The translations under genes were made by a program, and so were the position numbers. DNA of 64,000 bases, taken from assembly GCA_903813345.2 (NCBI GenBank), contig CAIIXF020000001.1, forward strand, positions 38,593,366-38,657,365, in the 5' to 3' direction. Within the stretch, counting starts at the first letter, position 1; every line of letters starts with the position of its first letter. This document shows, in pieces, positions 45,387-57,475 of the stretch. The notes beneath the pieces are model-generated. The model did not search any database, was not told the DNA's origin, and worked only from the letters and a program-made list of their open reading frames with translations. This DNA is from Owenia fusiformis (Eukaryota; Annelida; Polychaeta; Sabellida; Oweniidae).

Positions 45387-48300
45387 ATGATGGGTGTCTC
45401 GCATATAATGTTTATAACTGCATTATTGACTGGTGTTTACTCGCTAGATGTTAACTGCAAGAATAAAGAATGCATCGTACGTGTTGGAAACAACTACCCA
45501 GAGTTCCAGAGATGGCTGTCACTTAACATGTCCGCCACAAATCTAACTGTGACGTGTACTGAAACTGGCGAGGGTGACCATAACTACCTGTGGTTATTAC
45601 TACAACATGTCAGTGGACTCAGGGTATTACGGCTGATGGAATGCCTCGTGCCCAAACTAGAAGGTGACGAGGACGTATGCGAAGTAAAAACGCTTACAGA
45701 TTTGAACTTGTCAGGCAATAACGTAACTGCCATTGAAGACTCCGCCTTTTGTGGCATGAAAAACATACGAAGTCTTGACCTTAGTTTTAATGGGTTGAAT
45801 ACCTTAACCCTCAGTACACTGAATGGTCTAAGAAATCACGGTTATAGTCGACTGCAAAGACTTCACCTTGAAAACAATTTGATTGAAGAAGTCACTGAAG
45901 ATGCGCTGGCCGGGTTAGTCTTGCTTAAAGAACTATATTTGTCCAAGAACCACATCAAAGTCCTTCCTAACCACATGTTTGCTGATTTAACCAATCTGAG
46001 ACAACTTGAATTGAACGACAACGAGATCCAAACAATTGGACGGTACGCATTTGCGGGACTACACGCACTTGTTCAACTAAGGCTTGATGGTAACCGCATC
46101 ATGACATTTAACAGAGAATTCTTACCGTTGATCAGTCTAAGGTTTTTGTCTATCGATAACAATAACATTACTTCATTGAGACCTTCCTCATTCATGGGAC
46201 TACTTCACATATCTAAAATTAATCTATCTTGGAATAAAATAAAACGTTTGCCCCCTGGCCTGTTTCATAACATGGAGCACCTCAGAGAACTCGACTTGAG
46301 TCATAATGTCATAGAAGCGTTGTGGCCAGGGGCATTCTCTCCTGACGAAAGGGGTTTTCTAGAAGAGCTTGATATCTCCAACAATTATGTGAAATTTATA
46401 ACCGAGCATGCCTTTCAAGGATTATCAAGATTGCGTAGACTAAACCTTCGAAGCAATGAGCTGAAAAGTTTGAGTGGCGCAGACATTAAAGCGGTCATAA
46501 ACTCCGGTGGAAAGACTGTCACGTTTACAACTAAGAGCGCATTTGAGGACCTTGTTAGTATCAGTTACCTAGATGTGTCCGATAACAGAATAACTGAGTT
46601 GATGGAGTGGCAGTTAGCTGAGCTAGAAGCTCTGGAGATTTTCAATGTATCTAGTAATGGTATAGAAATTATTGATGAACATACGTTTTATGACAGCAGA
46701 AATCTCATCGGATTGTATCTTCAGAAAAACAAATTAGAAGAAATACATGATGAAACTTTCTCACATACTGAAAGATTGGAACAATTGTTTCTAAGTCATA
46801 ATAACTTAAAAGAGGCTGGGAATTGGATCTCAAAACTCCAGGAGGCTATTATTGTCGATCTTTCATACAATAACATTGAAACCGTGACAATATCTAAATT
46901 GCCAAAAACTATACAACATCTCCATTTACAGTTCAATGAAATTACAGAATTACCAGAATTTCTGATCTCAGCTTTGGAAACGGTCAAACACATAAATCTC
47001 ACCGGTAATACATTCAAGTGTTTTTGTGAAAGTTTCCGAATTTACAAACAAGTGATGACTGCGACAGATGACCTTCAAACTGCTGATATCTCAGGACTTA
47101 ATATGGAATGTTCCACTCCCGACACGTGGCGTGGTAAAATGGAGGAAATACCAAAATGTATAGATAGGTCATGCCAAGCATTGTGCACATGTCTCAGACA
47201 TATCAAAGAAGACAATATCCAGGGCAGCGTTGAAATGGAATGTTACAAAAGTAATCTTAGAACTATGCCCCAACATGTCCTTAACAATACTATAACAATG
47301 AGACTCTTGGGCAATGCTATTGATGCGATCGATGCCTATTCAATGAACCGCGAAACCCTGGCATCACTGCGAGAGCTCGTTATAGAACAACAACATCCTG
47401 TTGGACTCGACACCCAATTTGTGTCAGCACTTACCAACATTAAAGTAATGGATATAAGAGTATCTCAACTTCACATTACATATAATGGCTCTGCCGACAT
47501 TGAATCGGTTCCCAACTATGACTTTATTGCAAGAGCATTAGTTGGAACTAAATGTTTGCCAATCGAGGGAAAAGACAAAATCACGATGGTTTTGAATGAG
47601 GAGCACGCTACAACATCTGCATTGTTTGAACATGCAGAGTGTTACATAATGGACTATTGTCCAACGAAATGCAGATGTTTGCAGGACACTACTGACGGAC
47701 TGTTGTTTCGCAGAAACGTTACTGTCGATTGTAGAAACCAAGGGCTAACAGAGTTCCCTGTTTTACCCATTAATACAACCTTCTTTGATGCCAGACACAA
47801 TAATATTAAGCGTTTATCGGTGGAGAATATACAAAATGACAATATCATTTCCAAGCTACTTTTATCTGATAACCAGATTGAAAACATCGAATTGGAAAAA
47901 ATAGTGAGCGTTGCGAATACCTTGAATGTTCTTGATTTATCAAACAACAAGATCGCCCTACTAAATAAAAGTGTTGTAGAATTGGATGTATCACGATTCA
48001 AAATGATATCTCTAAAAGGAAATCAATTTCTTTGTCCGTGTTCGGGTGGAACGTGGATGAAAAAATGGTTTCTCAAAAACAAGCGACTATTTCCTTCCGT
48101 ATCAAAGATATCGTGCAGCTACAGAAATAAACATTTCCCCATCATCCTTGCTCCATTTGAAAAGTTTGCTTGTTATAAGATAGTGTCACATTCCACTCGT
48201 GGTTCTAAAATAGGAACAGTTTATACACCTGCTACTGTTCAAAATGCGAAGGACGGTTTACCAAGTAAAGCAACATCGGAAGACGTTGAAGACGTGAATA

Positions 48301-49181
48301 TGTTACATAATCGAGAGATACAAACTGGCATAGCAATGGCTGTTATACTTATGATAGGACTTGTGCTTGTAATATTATGTGTCAAATTCCGCAGTGATCT
48401 TGAGGCGGTTGTGTTCTATAACACAGGGATGCGCTTCAGAACAGATGATCCTGTAAGTGACAGAAAGTTCGATGGGTTTGTGTATTACACCGCCAAGGAC
48501 GAGAATTGGGTGATTAATGACGTCATTCCCCAGCTAGAGAATCCTCGTCCCAATACCTCCGAAAGGGGAATATTTAAGCGCAATACGGAATATTCTCTTG
48601 CCAAAAAATATAAGATGTGTGTTCATAACAGAGATGTTATCGTGAGTGATTATAACACAGACATTAAGGTAAGAAGCCTAGTAGAGGCAAGTCAGAGGAC
48701 AATTCTTGTTATTTCAAATCATTTTATAAAAAATGAGTGGTGCTGTGAGGAGTTCAAAGAAGCCTTCAAAAATGTATTGGGAGACACTTCAAACTCAGCA
48801 ATCCTCATATTACGTAATGATATATCAATGAGGAATTTTGACGAGGATATGAAGCTTCTTCTGAAAGGTAACGTCGTGCTTAGGGAGCACAGCAAATGGT
48901 TTTGGCAAAAGCTGCTATTGGCAATGCCAGGACCAGAAAAGTCGGTTTTAAAGCAAGTACAAGAGAGGCGCAGTATGCGCATGCAGATACGTCAGAGTCA
49001 GCGTCACATGAGACGCCAACAGCAACAAGGGGAGCAACACCAGCTCCAGCAACGACCAGAAACCCCTCATTCACCTCGCGTGGAGGCTGCATCCACCAAA
49101 TCTCCGGCGACCTCAGAGTCAACTGACACAAGAAAAAGTGCAAGAAAATTTAAAAAGAAAGATGAAGAGACAAATTGCTGA
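45387..49181 (+). CDS. TLR: Toll-like receptor, multiple-cysteine-cluster type, 1264 aa
   Basis: Single-exon CDS. Order: signal peptide about 1-20; leucine-rich repeats about 100-540; LRRCT cysteine cluster 545-591 (CFC...C...C); LRRNT-like CQALCTC at 596; degenerate LRR block; LRRNT-like CPTKCRC at 758; short LRR set 790-880; LRRCT 883-929 (CPC...C...C); transmembrane helix about 980-1000; TIR domain about 1027-1175. TIR box 1 is FDGFVYYTAKD, box 2 MCVHNRDVIVSDYN, box 3 FW. It should sit at the cell surface or in endosomes and signal through TIR adaptors of the MyD88 type (family knowledge). Odd: no proline-glycine in box 2; about 30 residues between the first TIR helix and box 2; and a basic, Gln-rich tail of about 85 residues after the TIR. 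The ligand cannot be told. ATG ATG at the start; the first is used. Confidence 0.97.
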   Translation: MMGVSHIMFITALLTGVYSLDVNCKNKECIVRVGNNYPEFQRWLSLNMSATNLTVTCTETGEGDHNYLWLLLQHVSGLRVLRLMECLVPKLEGDEDVCEVKTLTDLNLSGNNVTAIEDSAFCGMKNIRSLDLSFNGLNTLTLSTLNGLRNHGYSRLQRLHLENNLIEEVTEDALAGLVLLKELYLSKNHIKVLPNHMFADLTNLRQLELNDNEIQTIGRYAFAGLHALVQLRLDGNRIMTFNREFLPLISLRFLSIDNNNITSLRPSSFMGLLHISKINLSWNKIKRLPPGLFHNMEHLRELDLSHNVIEALWPGAFSPDERGFLEELDISNNYVKFITEHAFQGLSRLRRLNLRSNELKSLSGADIKAVINSGGKTVTFTTKSAFEDLVSISYLDVSDNRITELMEWQLAELEALEIFNVSSNGIEIIDEHTFYDSRNLIGLYLQKNKLEEIHDETFSHTERLEQLFLSHNNLKEAGNWISKLQEAIIVDLSYNNIETVTISKLPKTIQHLHLQFNEITELPEFLISALETVKHINLTGNTFKCFCESFRIYKQVMTATDDLQTADISGLNMECSTPDTWRGKMEEIPKCIDRSCQALCTCLRHIKEDNIQGSVEMECYKSNLRTMPQHVLNNTITMRLLGNAIDAIDAYSMNRETLASLRELVIEQQHPVGLDTQFVSALTNIKVMDIRVSQLHITYNGSADIESVPNYDFIARALVGTKCLPIEGKDKITMVLNEEHATTSALFEHAECYIMDYCPTKCRCLQDTTDGLLFRRNVTVDCRNQGLTEFPVLPINTTFFDARHNNIKRLSVENIQNDNIISKLLLSDNQIENIELEKIVSVANTLNVLDLSNNKIALLNKSVVELDVSRFKMISLKGNQFLCPCSGGTWMKKWFLKNKRLFPSVSKISCSYRNKHFPIILAPFEKFACYKIVSHSTRGSKIGTVYTPATVQNAKDGLPSKATSEDVEDVNMLHNREIQTGIAMAVILMIGLVLVILCVKFRSDLEAVVFYNTGMRFRTDDPVSDRKFDGFVYYTAKDENWVINDVIPQLENPRPNTSERGIFKRNTEYSLAKKYKMCVHNRDVIVSDYNTDIKVRSLVEASQRTILVISNHFIKNEWCCEEFKEAFKNVLGDTSNSAILILRNDISMRNFDEDMKLLLKGNVVLREHSKWFWQKLLLAMPGPEKSVLKQVQERRSMRMQIRQSQRHMRRQQQQGEQHQLQQRPETPHSPRVEAASTKSPATSESTDTRKSARKFKKKDEETNC

Positions 49182-50300
49182 AATTATGAAACTGACTGTA
49201 AATTATGTATTTTTGTGTATATATATGAATGTCTTGTATAAGTTATGCTTATTTAAATCTTTTAAAGATAATAATTTATGTTATTTAAATATAGAATCAG
49301 ATTTAAAAATCCGATTCTTGAAATATTGCCTCGTCTTAATCGTTTCCTGCCTACTTGCTTTGTTATGAAAACCAGTGAAGGGTCCAGGGCATATTGCCTG
49401 TAGGTCCCCCTCCCCTTCTTTCTAATAGGTAGTCATTCGTGAATCATTGATTCGTGCATATATACATGTACATACATTTCTTCGCATGTGCCATTCAACA
49501 CCTGTTCCATATGTTACATCACTGTACCATATGTCTTTGACAAAAGCTAAATAAAAGAGAAATATTAATTTATAGAATATGAAAATATAATGAAGTCATT
49601 ATTAATTGTTAATTGGAGTGTGCTATCAAAACACATGTCACACATATGAGGACATAGTTCATGTAGTTAAAAGTGATTGACTGTCGGCACTTAATTTACA
49701 GAATCCACTTCTCAGCTATTGTTGACAATTTTTAAGTCACAAATTGTGGAATACTAGTAGCTAGCAGTTATGAAGCTGACAAGAAATGATTCATCCAACA
49801 TGTCCAAGTGACTGTCAATGATCTTTTATCAAGTTATAATAAATGTTTTTATGATTGATGTCAAATAGTGAGACTGATACTTGTTACATTTATAACTTGT
49901 ACTACTAGTAATGTAGTATTCTTTCTAACTTATTGCTCGTATGTACAGTTATTGTAAAAATTAGCATTTTATATTGTATTAATTTATTGAGGTTGAATTA
50001 TTGTATGTTTTAGACAATTATGAAAATGATCATTGTGTTACAATACAGTTATAAATACAGTTTGCAAACGTGTTTTATCTTCTGAAAATTAAGCAATCAC
50101 AAGTGCTTTTAAAAAGAAATTAATATTTTTTGTGGTTTAGACACAAACAGTATGCAAATTCCATTGTGTTTAATTCAAAGAGGATCGATCTAGTACTAGT
50201 AGGTTTATGAAATTGTAACATTAATTCTTACAATTATTTATGTTATTGCAGTGTTGAATTTAATAAAACAGGTGCCACCATGTAATAATATATTGATTCA
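49182..50300 (+). other. TLR 3' UTR and flank
   Basis: AT-rich, no coding. AATAAA at 49550-49555 is a good poly(A) signal about 370 nt after the stop; another AATAAA lies near 50263. Confidence 0.55.
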
Positions 50301-52607
50301 TTGATCAGAGAATTACATGTTTTAAAAGATAAGTTACCAACCTTTATGTCTGTGTAATAATCACTCACAATAACATCTCTGTTGGAGGCGTTTTTAACAT
50401 GTTCAATGAAGGTTCATATTTACAATACAAAACAAGCACCACTTTCCATTAATTTGGAACCAGAATTTATCTACAATTGTTCGAAATTAAATTATCAAAA
50501 TCGCCAAATAACACGTGATCTGAAAGGTGTCTTTCTGTTACCATAACCTTGGAAAGGGGTGTACGGACATACTGTCGGAACTTAATAAAACTTTGAATGA
50601 CGCCGTTGTCTCGTCGCACCCACTCGAGCTATGTAAGAAGCCATAATAACATGAATAATTGGTCCATTGCAGAATGTTAAGGATCCAAGATGGTGAGAAA
50701 AATGATTTCGTCGCTTAGGATGATTCTTGCTTAAATTGCATTTTTGCATACTAACTCAAACGGGGAATGATACTAACTGTATATTTGGAGAATAATTGTA
50801 ATCTCAATTTAAAAAACTATTTACATATTTATATAAAGATGGCAGCGGAAGCTAAAAAGTTAGTTTTGGAAAATAATTTAGAAAGTACAGTATTTGGATT
50901 TATAGAAAAGATGGCAGCAAAACCCTACACTAGGCATTCGAATTTGCGTGTACATGACAAAAAGTGACTTTTTGTGAGTTGATTCTTCGATTATCTGATA
51001 TTTTGAAAATGTTTTACTAGTCTCCACCCACTGGTCAAAATCAACATAAACTACGATCTACATTCTCTCAAAATGGTGGACTTAAAGTGTCAATTTGCCG
51101 GATATTTTAAGTTTACAACGAATTAATTTGCCTTGGCTACTCGCTTTTGGAATTTCGACGACCACATTAACTGTCCAAGCTTTCATGACAAAGGTACTGC
51201 AATCTTATAAATTCTTGTATATTATTGTCGAATACCGATCCAACAAATCACATAATTAGTACTACCACGGTACCGTATCACTGCAAATCAGTTATTGTGT
51301 CAGTTGTAGAAGATATCGTTGGAACTTGACGTTCACACGTGGATTTATCATTCTGTGAATTTTCTGATTGGTGTGTCCGGAATGCCAAAGCAGAATGACC
51401 ACACGAAGTAGTTTATTTCGATGAAAACTTTTACTGTCCGCCATTTTGAAAGAGAAAGCGTTGTTACCCTTTCCTGATACCGACCGATGCCTCTTCTCTG
51501 AACTGATGAAATGTTTTGCACCTGGTTTGAAAACTCGATTGTTGGATTATGTAGATAAATTCAGAACTAACCTATATATTTGCAATTGCGTTTATTGTAA
51601 TCAGTATAAAAATATACATCGCTGGGGATCTATACTGAGGCAAGGAATCTTCAGCTTGCTTCAACGTGGATGTACATCCACCGCCAGAATTTGATTATTA
51701 TGGTGGAAGTGCCTCCATATTGAAACAAGGTCTTTCTAGTGTCCAGCTGATCGGCAGTACACACACGAGATCCCTTTGAATTGTACATACTAACCACTCC
51801 TCATGTCACATACAATTTAAATCAAAGATGTTTTTGTGACTACTAAAACGTATTCAGGTAATACATGTAATACCCATCTTAAAAATTACACAAGATATCA
51901 AAACTATGGTAATTCAACATTTTATGCCAGGATGGCGTGCAAGTTTAATATCCCATTCCTTTCTATTCGATTTTACTCATAGTTCATTATGGTGGAGTAT
52001 CACTAAATACAGATCTATATATTAAACTCTCAGATGTGATTACTTTTACGTTTGTATTGCAGCGGGCAGGATAATCGCTATTTCACTGTTGTTTCACTAA
52101 CGTGAACAAATGTCTAAGTTTCAAATACTTGGGGAAATATTTTACATTTAGATTTTTGATAAATACTGATTTTCCAACTAAGTTCAAAATGCAAAAAAAC
52201 GAGGTATACCCTTTTCTGCCGGTTACCAGGTTACCAACCATTGTGTATGTTACCCATTTGAGTATCACGACAATCAACCCATTTTCGAACAGTGAAAAAC
52301 ATCTTTGCATAAATCATCAGGTAATGTTCCTGAATCTTTCTAACATTGTTTCTTAGCAAGTAAAGTACTAAAGTATTTGCTGCAGCTATTTCGACATGCA
52401 ATCCATAACACAGAATAGCCCAGTATACGTGTAATGATCCTTCACCATTCATTCTGAGTTGAGATAACTGAAGCCAATCAGTAATAAAACACATGTCAAA
52501 ATGTCACTGTGAAGACATGTTGTTGGCAAGAATTGGTCCCATATTTTTCTCATATTAATACACAGCATGAATACTTGATGGTATAAGCACTATGTACTGT
52601 AGACAAA
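50301..52607. other. no recognised gene
   Basis: Short frames only. ATGGCAGCGG at 50839 (plus) has good context and a 42-codon frame; a first exon is possible but nothing supports it further. The 82-codon frame at 51446-51694 shows no known motif. Confidence 0.45.
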
Positions 52608-52748
52608 CTAGCTGGGGAGTATCATGCACTGTAGCGTCTCCACATACCCTTTACCAGCTCGTTTATAGTTCCAGGCATGACGGCCTCCTCTTTGTTTACT
52701 AAATATCATTCTTTCCTGATTTGTGCTTCTACACGACGCTTTAGACAC
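52608..52748 (-). CDS. candidate gene, last exon
   Basis: 46 codons plus TAG after acceptor ttattttag. Rich in Arg, Lys and Gly (SKQRGGRHAWNYKRAGKGY). Phase 0 in. Confidence 0.58.
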   Translation of the reverse strand: MSKASCRSTNQERMIFSKQRGGRHAWNYKRAGKGYVETLQCMILPS

Positions 52749-54907
52749 CTAAAATAACAAAAATAGCAGGACATTTTAGCTTTAGAACCAGTTTCAGAAG
52801 ATAGAGTGAAACATTTAATTTGTTGACGCTTGCTACTCCAGGTGTGCTACGCCAGGGTGCTACGCTAGCCTACTGGTATACTTTATCATGAAAAGAGTAA
52901 ATTAAACGCCACGTGACAACGTGAAGGAGTCCTCAGTCCAACAAAGAAAATACAATCGGACTTTTGAAAAGTATGACATTGAAACAAAATACAGAACAGA
53001 TGTTAAAAGAATAGATTGTTGACATGCGTTTATCATTCTCATTTGACATATATGTCTAGAAAGTCTGTTCACCCGCTAAACGGTATACTTACATATGCTG
53101 CCCATAGAGGTCGCTCCTCTCCATGCTTTTTTAACAACTCAACACATAGTGCACTGAGGTCATTTTCCCCAGTATCGGGAATGTCTCCACATTCTTTGTC
53201 ACGACTCAATCCCTCCAAATAACCATATACCAGTCTCTTCCCCCTATCTATCCTGAAACATGATTGTTAAAAACCTTCTCAGTTTATCCCAAGATGTATA
53301 ATTATAAATCCTCGAACTATTGAAAATCAAAGATTAAATTATTTATGTTCGCATTAAACTTGATTAATTAACCCATCATCTGACGTCTACCAATAGATGG
53401 CAACATTGAATCTCTCTGCATTAGAGAATGGATGTAACACGATTCCCAGAATTGCATTTATACAGAGACATGATTTATTGAACTTCTATATTTTATTGAA
53501 TAACACGATTTATTCACTGTAATTAGAAACTCCTTCATGTAAGAATTTAATTAATAATGTTAAAATATTACGTTATGTTTGAACAGATCCACGTTTGAGA
53601 TGGGAAGAATCCGTTCCCCGACGGCTGACAATTTATCACTTTGCCCGACACCACAGTGGTTGTCATGAATGCCTTTCCTGAAAAAAAGTAGAAAAATGCG
53701 ATAAAATAACTTTTATAATATTAAAAGTAGAAATATGAGTTGAAATATAGAGTTTTAGCTGAAAATTAAAACAAACAAATTGTTTGAGATTACACATTTT
53801 CGATTTATTTCTAAATCTTCTTCAGGTAAACAGTTTACTTGAAGAAAACTTATTAATTACCACCTTGCCGGGCCTGTTCTAGGGGTATTAGTGCGAGTTT
53901 AGGGCATTTATTTTACTATATCGACCTGAGCAATATGTGACGCCACAATGGCAGGCCATAGTGGCGGGCAAATAATGCATTAACGCCCGGCAATTTTACC
54001 CGGGAAATGAGATATCGTTCAATGCGTAGAAGTTTTGCTAATTCAGCCCTGGGCATTAATTAAACGGTGGTAATATTACTGATAACGTCATTTCTGCGGG
54101 CAATATAGTGAAATACTTGACCTTGGGCATATTGCCCTTCGAAATGACGTTATTCAGTGTAAGCTTACTATTAACATAATACATAGTTGAAGGATGGTAT
54201 CCGAAGATAAAGAATCTTGAACGATGGGACCTTGTCATAAAAGATTCACACCGAAGTCCATACAGTCCCGCCAAAGTGTTAAAAATGAAATGATTGTCAT
54301 TGTTCCCATGGGATATGGTGAGGTAAAAAGTCACACGGAGGGGCACTATGTCCAATGAGGTCCCATGGAGTGAAGTCCCATCGAAACCCATGAGTTCCAT
54401 GGCCATAAAATGTTTGAAATTTGAATCATGGGCGTAACCAGTAGGCAATAATGAATTAACAACTGCCTCGTCAAAACTTTTCGGAAAATAATCATTAAGA
54501 CGTTTTCAACGAGAAAAGTCCGAATGTAGAAATGTAACTCCTTTTTTAGCCTCAATTTTCCTCGCTTATTTACATTTCCCTCGCCAAATCTCGCCAAATA
54601 TGGGCATACTTAAACAACCGGAGTTATTGTCACACTGTTCATTGCCTTTCTCTCGAATAATACCTTGGATGAGTCAACACGTCTGGCTGCTTGCAGTAAT
54701 ATTTAATAAGGATCAAAAAACGCTCGCGTCGTCTTCTAGAGATCAATTTCCTTTTTAATAAAACAGCAATACCCTGTTATGAGGATCAGACAGGCAGCAC
54801 ATCTGCCTCTAATTTACAACCCAGCTTGTGACTAACGTTATGCATCATAGTAAGTTGCGGATTTTGGGATCTTTTATTAACCATATTCTTAGCTTACCTT
54901 GAACCAT
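52608..54907 (-). CDS. candidate four-exon gene, 138 aa, function unknown
   Basis: Exons 54907-54898, 53677-53572, 53252-53093 and 52748-52608 have acceptors ttttttcag, atgtttcag and ttattttag and donors CAAG|GTAAGC, CATAAC|GTAATA (weak) and GCATAT|GTAAGT. Phases 1, 2 and 0 agree and the frame closes with TAG at 52608-52610. The product is small and polar, with GKRLVYGYLEGLSRDKECGD in the middle and KQRGGRHAWNYKRAGKGYVE near the end; no signal peptide or membrane helix. I do not recognise the family. The two last exons are the surest; the 10-bp first coding exon (ATGGTTCAAG) is the weakest part, and other upstream exons are possible. Confidence 0.5.
53093..53252 (-). CDS. candidate gene, exon 3
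   Basis: 53 codons between a clean acceptor and a GTAAGT donor; helical ALCVELLKKHGEERPLWAAY. Two of the three frames have stops. Phase 2 in, phase 0 out. Confidence 0.6.
53930..54170. repeat. short inverted repeats around GGGCAATAT
   Basis: ATAACGTCATTTCTGCGGGCAAT at 54081 is inverse to the sequence ending near 54155 (GCCCTTCGAAATGACGTTAT). Lies in the first intron of the candidate gene. Confidence 0.6.
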
Positions 54908-57420
54908 GGGCTTTCAATTAGATTCTAGTTGAAACAAAGCCCATGCTTGAACTGAAGAAGAAAGACGGAAGATTTTTGTAAAATTCAAGATAAATCTTAA
55001 TTTTCTGGCTTATCGCACCCCCCCCCCCCCCCCCCTGACTGAAAGCTGGCTACACCCCTGTCTGACAAAAGATTAGACAGTTTTGATCCCATCAGATGTT
55101 AATGACCCAAAAAGCTGCTATAGTTTTTCATGGTGGTTTAAATATGCTAAATAAATGGACTGGTTACTTATGAAGCCACACTACTCCATGTGATTGTTAC
55201 TCTGATTATGTCGTTGTATTATGTTCGACCTGATCTAATTATTAGGTTACGTTAGACATGTTAGATTAAAGAATTAGCTCTAAATCTTATTCAAAGAGCG
55301 TCTTTTAAAGAAAATGAAAAATGAGAGATGCATAATATGAGACTGTTGAAAAAGGTAGCCATATCCTTATCAAGCTGTCGTACATTGTTATGTTCAACAA
55401 AATTCTAACCTTAATTGTTGTATATCGTGCAGTCCCATTTATGACTGTCCCAAAGCAGACCCATAGAATTCTAAAAACAATCGAATTGATTTCTTCTTAT
55501 TACGAGCAAGAAATGTTTCCCCTGATGAGCAACAACTATCGGGATAATAATTGCAAGGGGGAAAGTCACCTTCAGATGCGGTCGAATTGGGAATAGAGAA
55601 AAACAACCGCATAGCTTGTGGATACACGTACTGAATAGCATATAAATGTAAGTCTTGCATCGAGCCCTTGTGACTCACTGACCCCTCCACCTATCTAACA
55701 CTTCACCCTCATAAGAGGTGAAGTGGATAGGGGTAGCAGAGACTTGAAAGCAAGAGTAATTGGTATTTGGCATATGGGATCGACCATCGGCCGTCAACAT
55801 TGGTGCTACAAATTAAACCTGCAGCTGATATTCGTAATGGGTCGTACGTACTATTACATACTTTCGTACCACCACCAGATCCATTGACTACTGTAATAGG
55901 GCCGGGTTGTGTCATTTTTTACAATTTCTTTACTAACAAACTTTTTTACAGGCTCTACAATGTATGCATTTTGAGTGTCTTATATTAATATTAAATTGTA
56001 TCACATCGTTGCTATGGAAACGCCATTTGTCCGTTCGAAAATGTCAATTTGCATTTTTTAGGGATACATTCATATAAGATGTTTTGCTATGGAAACGCCA
56101 TCTATCTGTTTGAAAATGTCAATTTGCATTCTTTTTGAGGGATACATTCATATAAGATGCTTTGTAGTAAAGATAATTTATTTAAGACAACAGCATCTAT
56201 CCATTTTCCATCAAAGTTGTGACAACATCACGTACCCTCAAACATTATAGTCGAGTAACTTCCCTTCCCTTCATCATGTTCATTATAAAAATTGGCATGA
56301 GGCGTTGTTACTCAATTATAAGCATTGGTCACAATCATCAATGATTATTTCTCTCTGGTGTAATTTTAGATAGATATTTGAATTCTGTGATTTAAAGGGC
56401 AGATATAATATTGTTAACGTTGCTATAGCAACCATACAACATCGACAATCAACAGAATTAAATATTTGAAATAACACAATACAATGTAACAATGTAACAC
56501 TCTGTATCATCTATGTAATATGTATCTTGTTTGGATTCCTCTGTCTGGATTTTCCCAAGTCTTCATAATTTAAATATATTAAAGTCCAAAAAATTAGGGT
56601 TATCGATGATGTATTTGTAAAGTTAGTCATTTTCAATGTATCCCCAAGTTTTGTGGTCCAAATTATCCCCAAATTAAGTGGTATAAATATGAATTTTTCT
56701 CCGAACCTGAATTTTTTACTAATTATGGCCATAGTGGAATGAGAAATGTGTTTTAGGATGTAGTCTAATGTTACTGATATGGTCCCCGTATATCCCTTCC
56801 ATACCGCAAATTGATGGCCTAAGCCCATAGCCTATACTTTGTGGTGTGATTTTATTCATGTCATGTGCCCTTTTGTTCAAGTATTGTTCTAGTTTTGATC
56901 TGTCATGACCACTTTCCGAGTCCTTTTAATGGTTTTCAATTTGCTGATTTTGACATCGAAAAGTCACATTTTGGCACAGTTCACTGTGTGAGCTTAGGGG
57001 ACATGCGTCCTTTATTATTCATAATGTATGGTATTGTATTTTGTTTACCAGTGATGGAAGCTCTCTAGGGAGCTGTCTCGATAGACTGTATTCGTCAATA
57101 ATTTGTAATTGATTATGATTGCGCTACAGTCTTGCGCGTAATCTCAGTAAAACAGGGCTAAATATGATTCATTTAGCATTTATAATATAGCATGTGAATG
57201 GGCGACTTCTTGACTGAATATGGGGTCTTGGACTGTGAAGTGGACTGATAATACAAGCACGAATATGCTTTTGTTCTACAAAATTGATTGATAACCCAAA
57301 CATGACTTCGTTGACTAATTGTTTTCCTATTCCTCATGTCAGCGTGGCCTCTTACAAGTGTAACTACAATGTAATTAACCATACTTTTCAAATAATATTC
57401 TATTTAGAATTTCATTGATT
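54908..57420. other. no recognised gene
   Basis: A C-run plus GGCTACACCCCTG near 55018-55060 is a fragment of the GTAGCC family. A two-copy tandem repeat (GCTATGGAAACGCCAT, about 75 bp apart) lies at 56008-56163. Short frames show no domain. Confidence 0.5.
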
Positions 57421-57475
57421 ATTGGTTCTAATCGGGTGTCTACAAAACAAAGACCTAAGACCTAAGACCTACAAA

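Noticed and set aside
47538-49143. Minus-strand and shifted frames inside the TLR CDS
   Set aside because: Shadows of the TLR coding sequence with no features of their own.
50839-50967. Short frame MAAEAKKLVLENN... with good start context
   Set aside because: Only 42 codons, no clear donor or downstream exon. Noted as possible but not called.
54056-54597. Minus-strand 130- and 83-codon frames
   Set aside because: They overlap each other in different frames, include inverted repeats, and show no domain or splice signals fitting the candidate gene.
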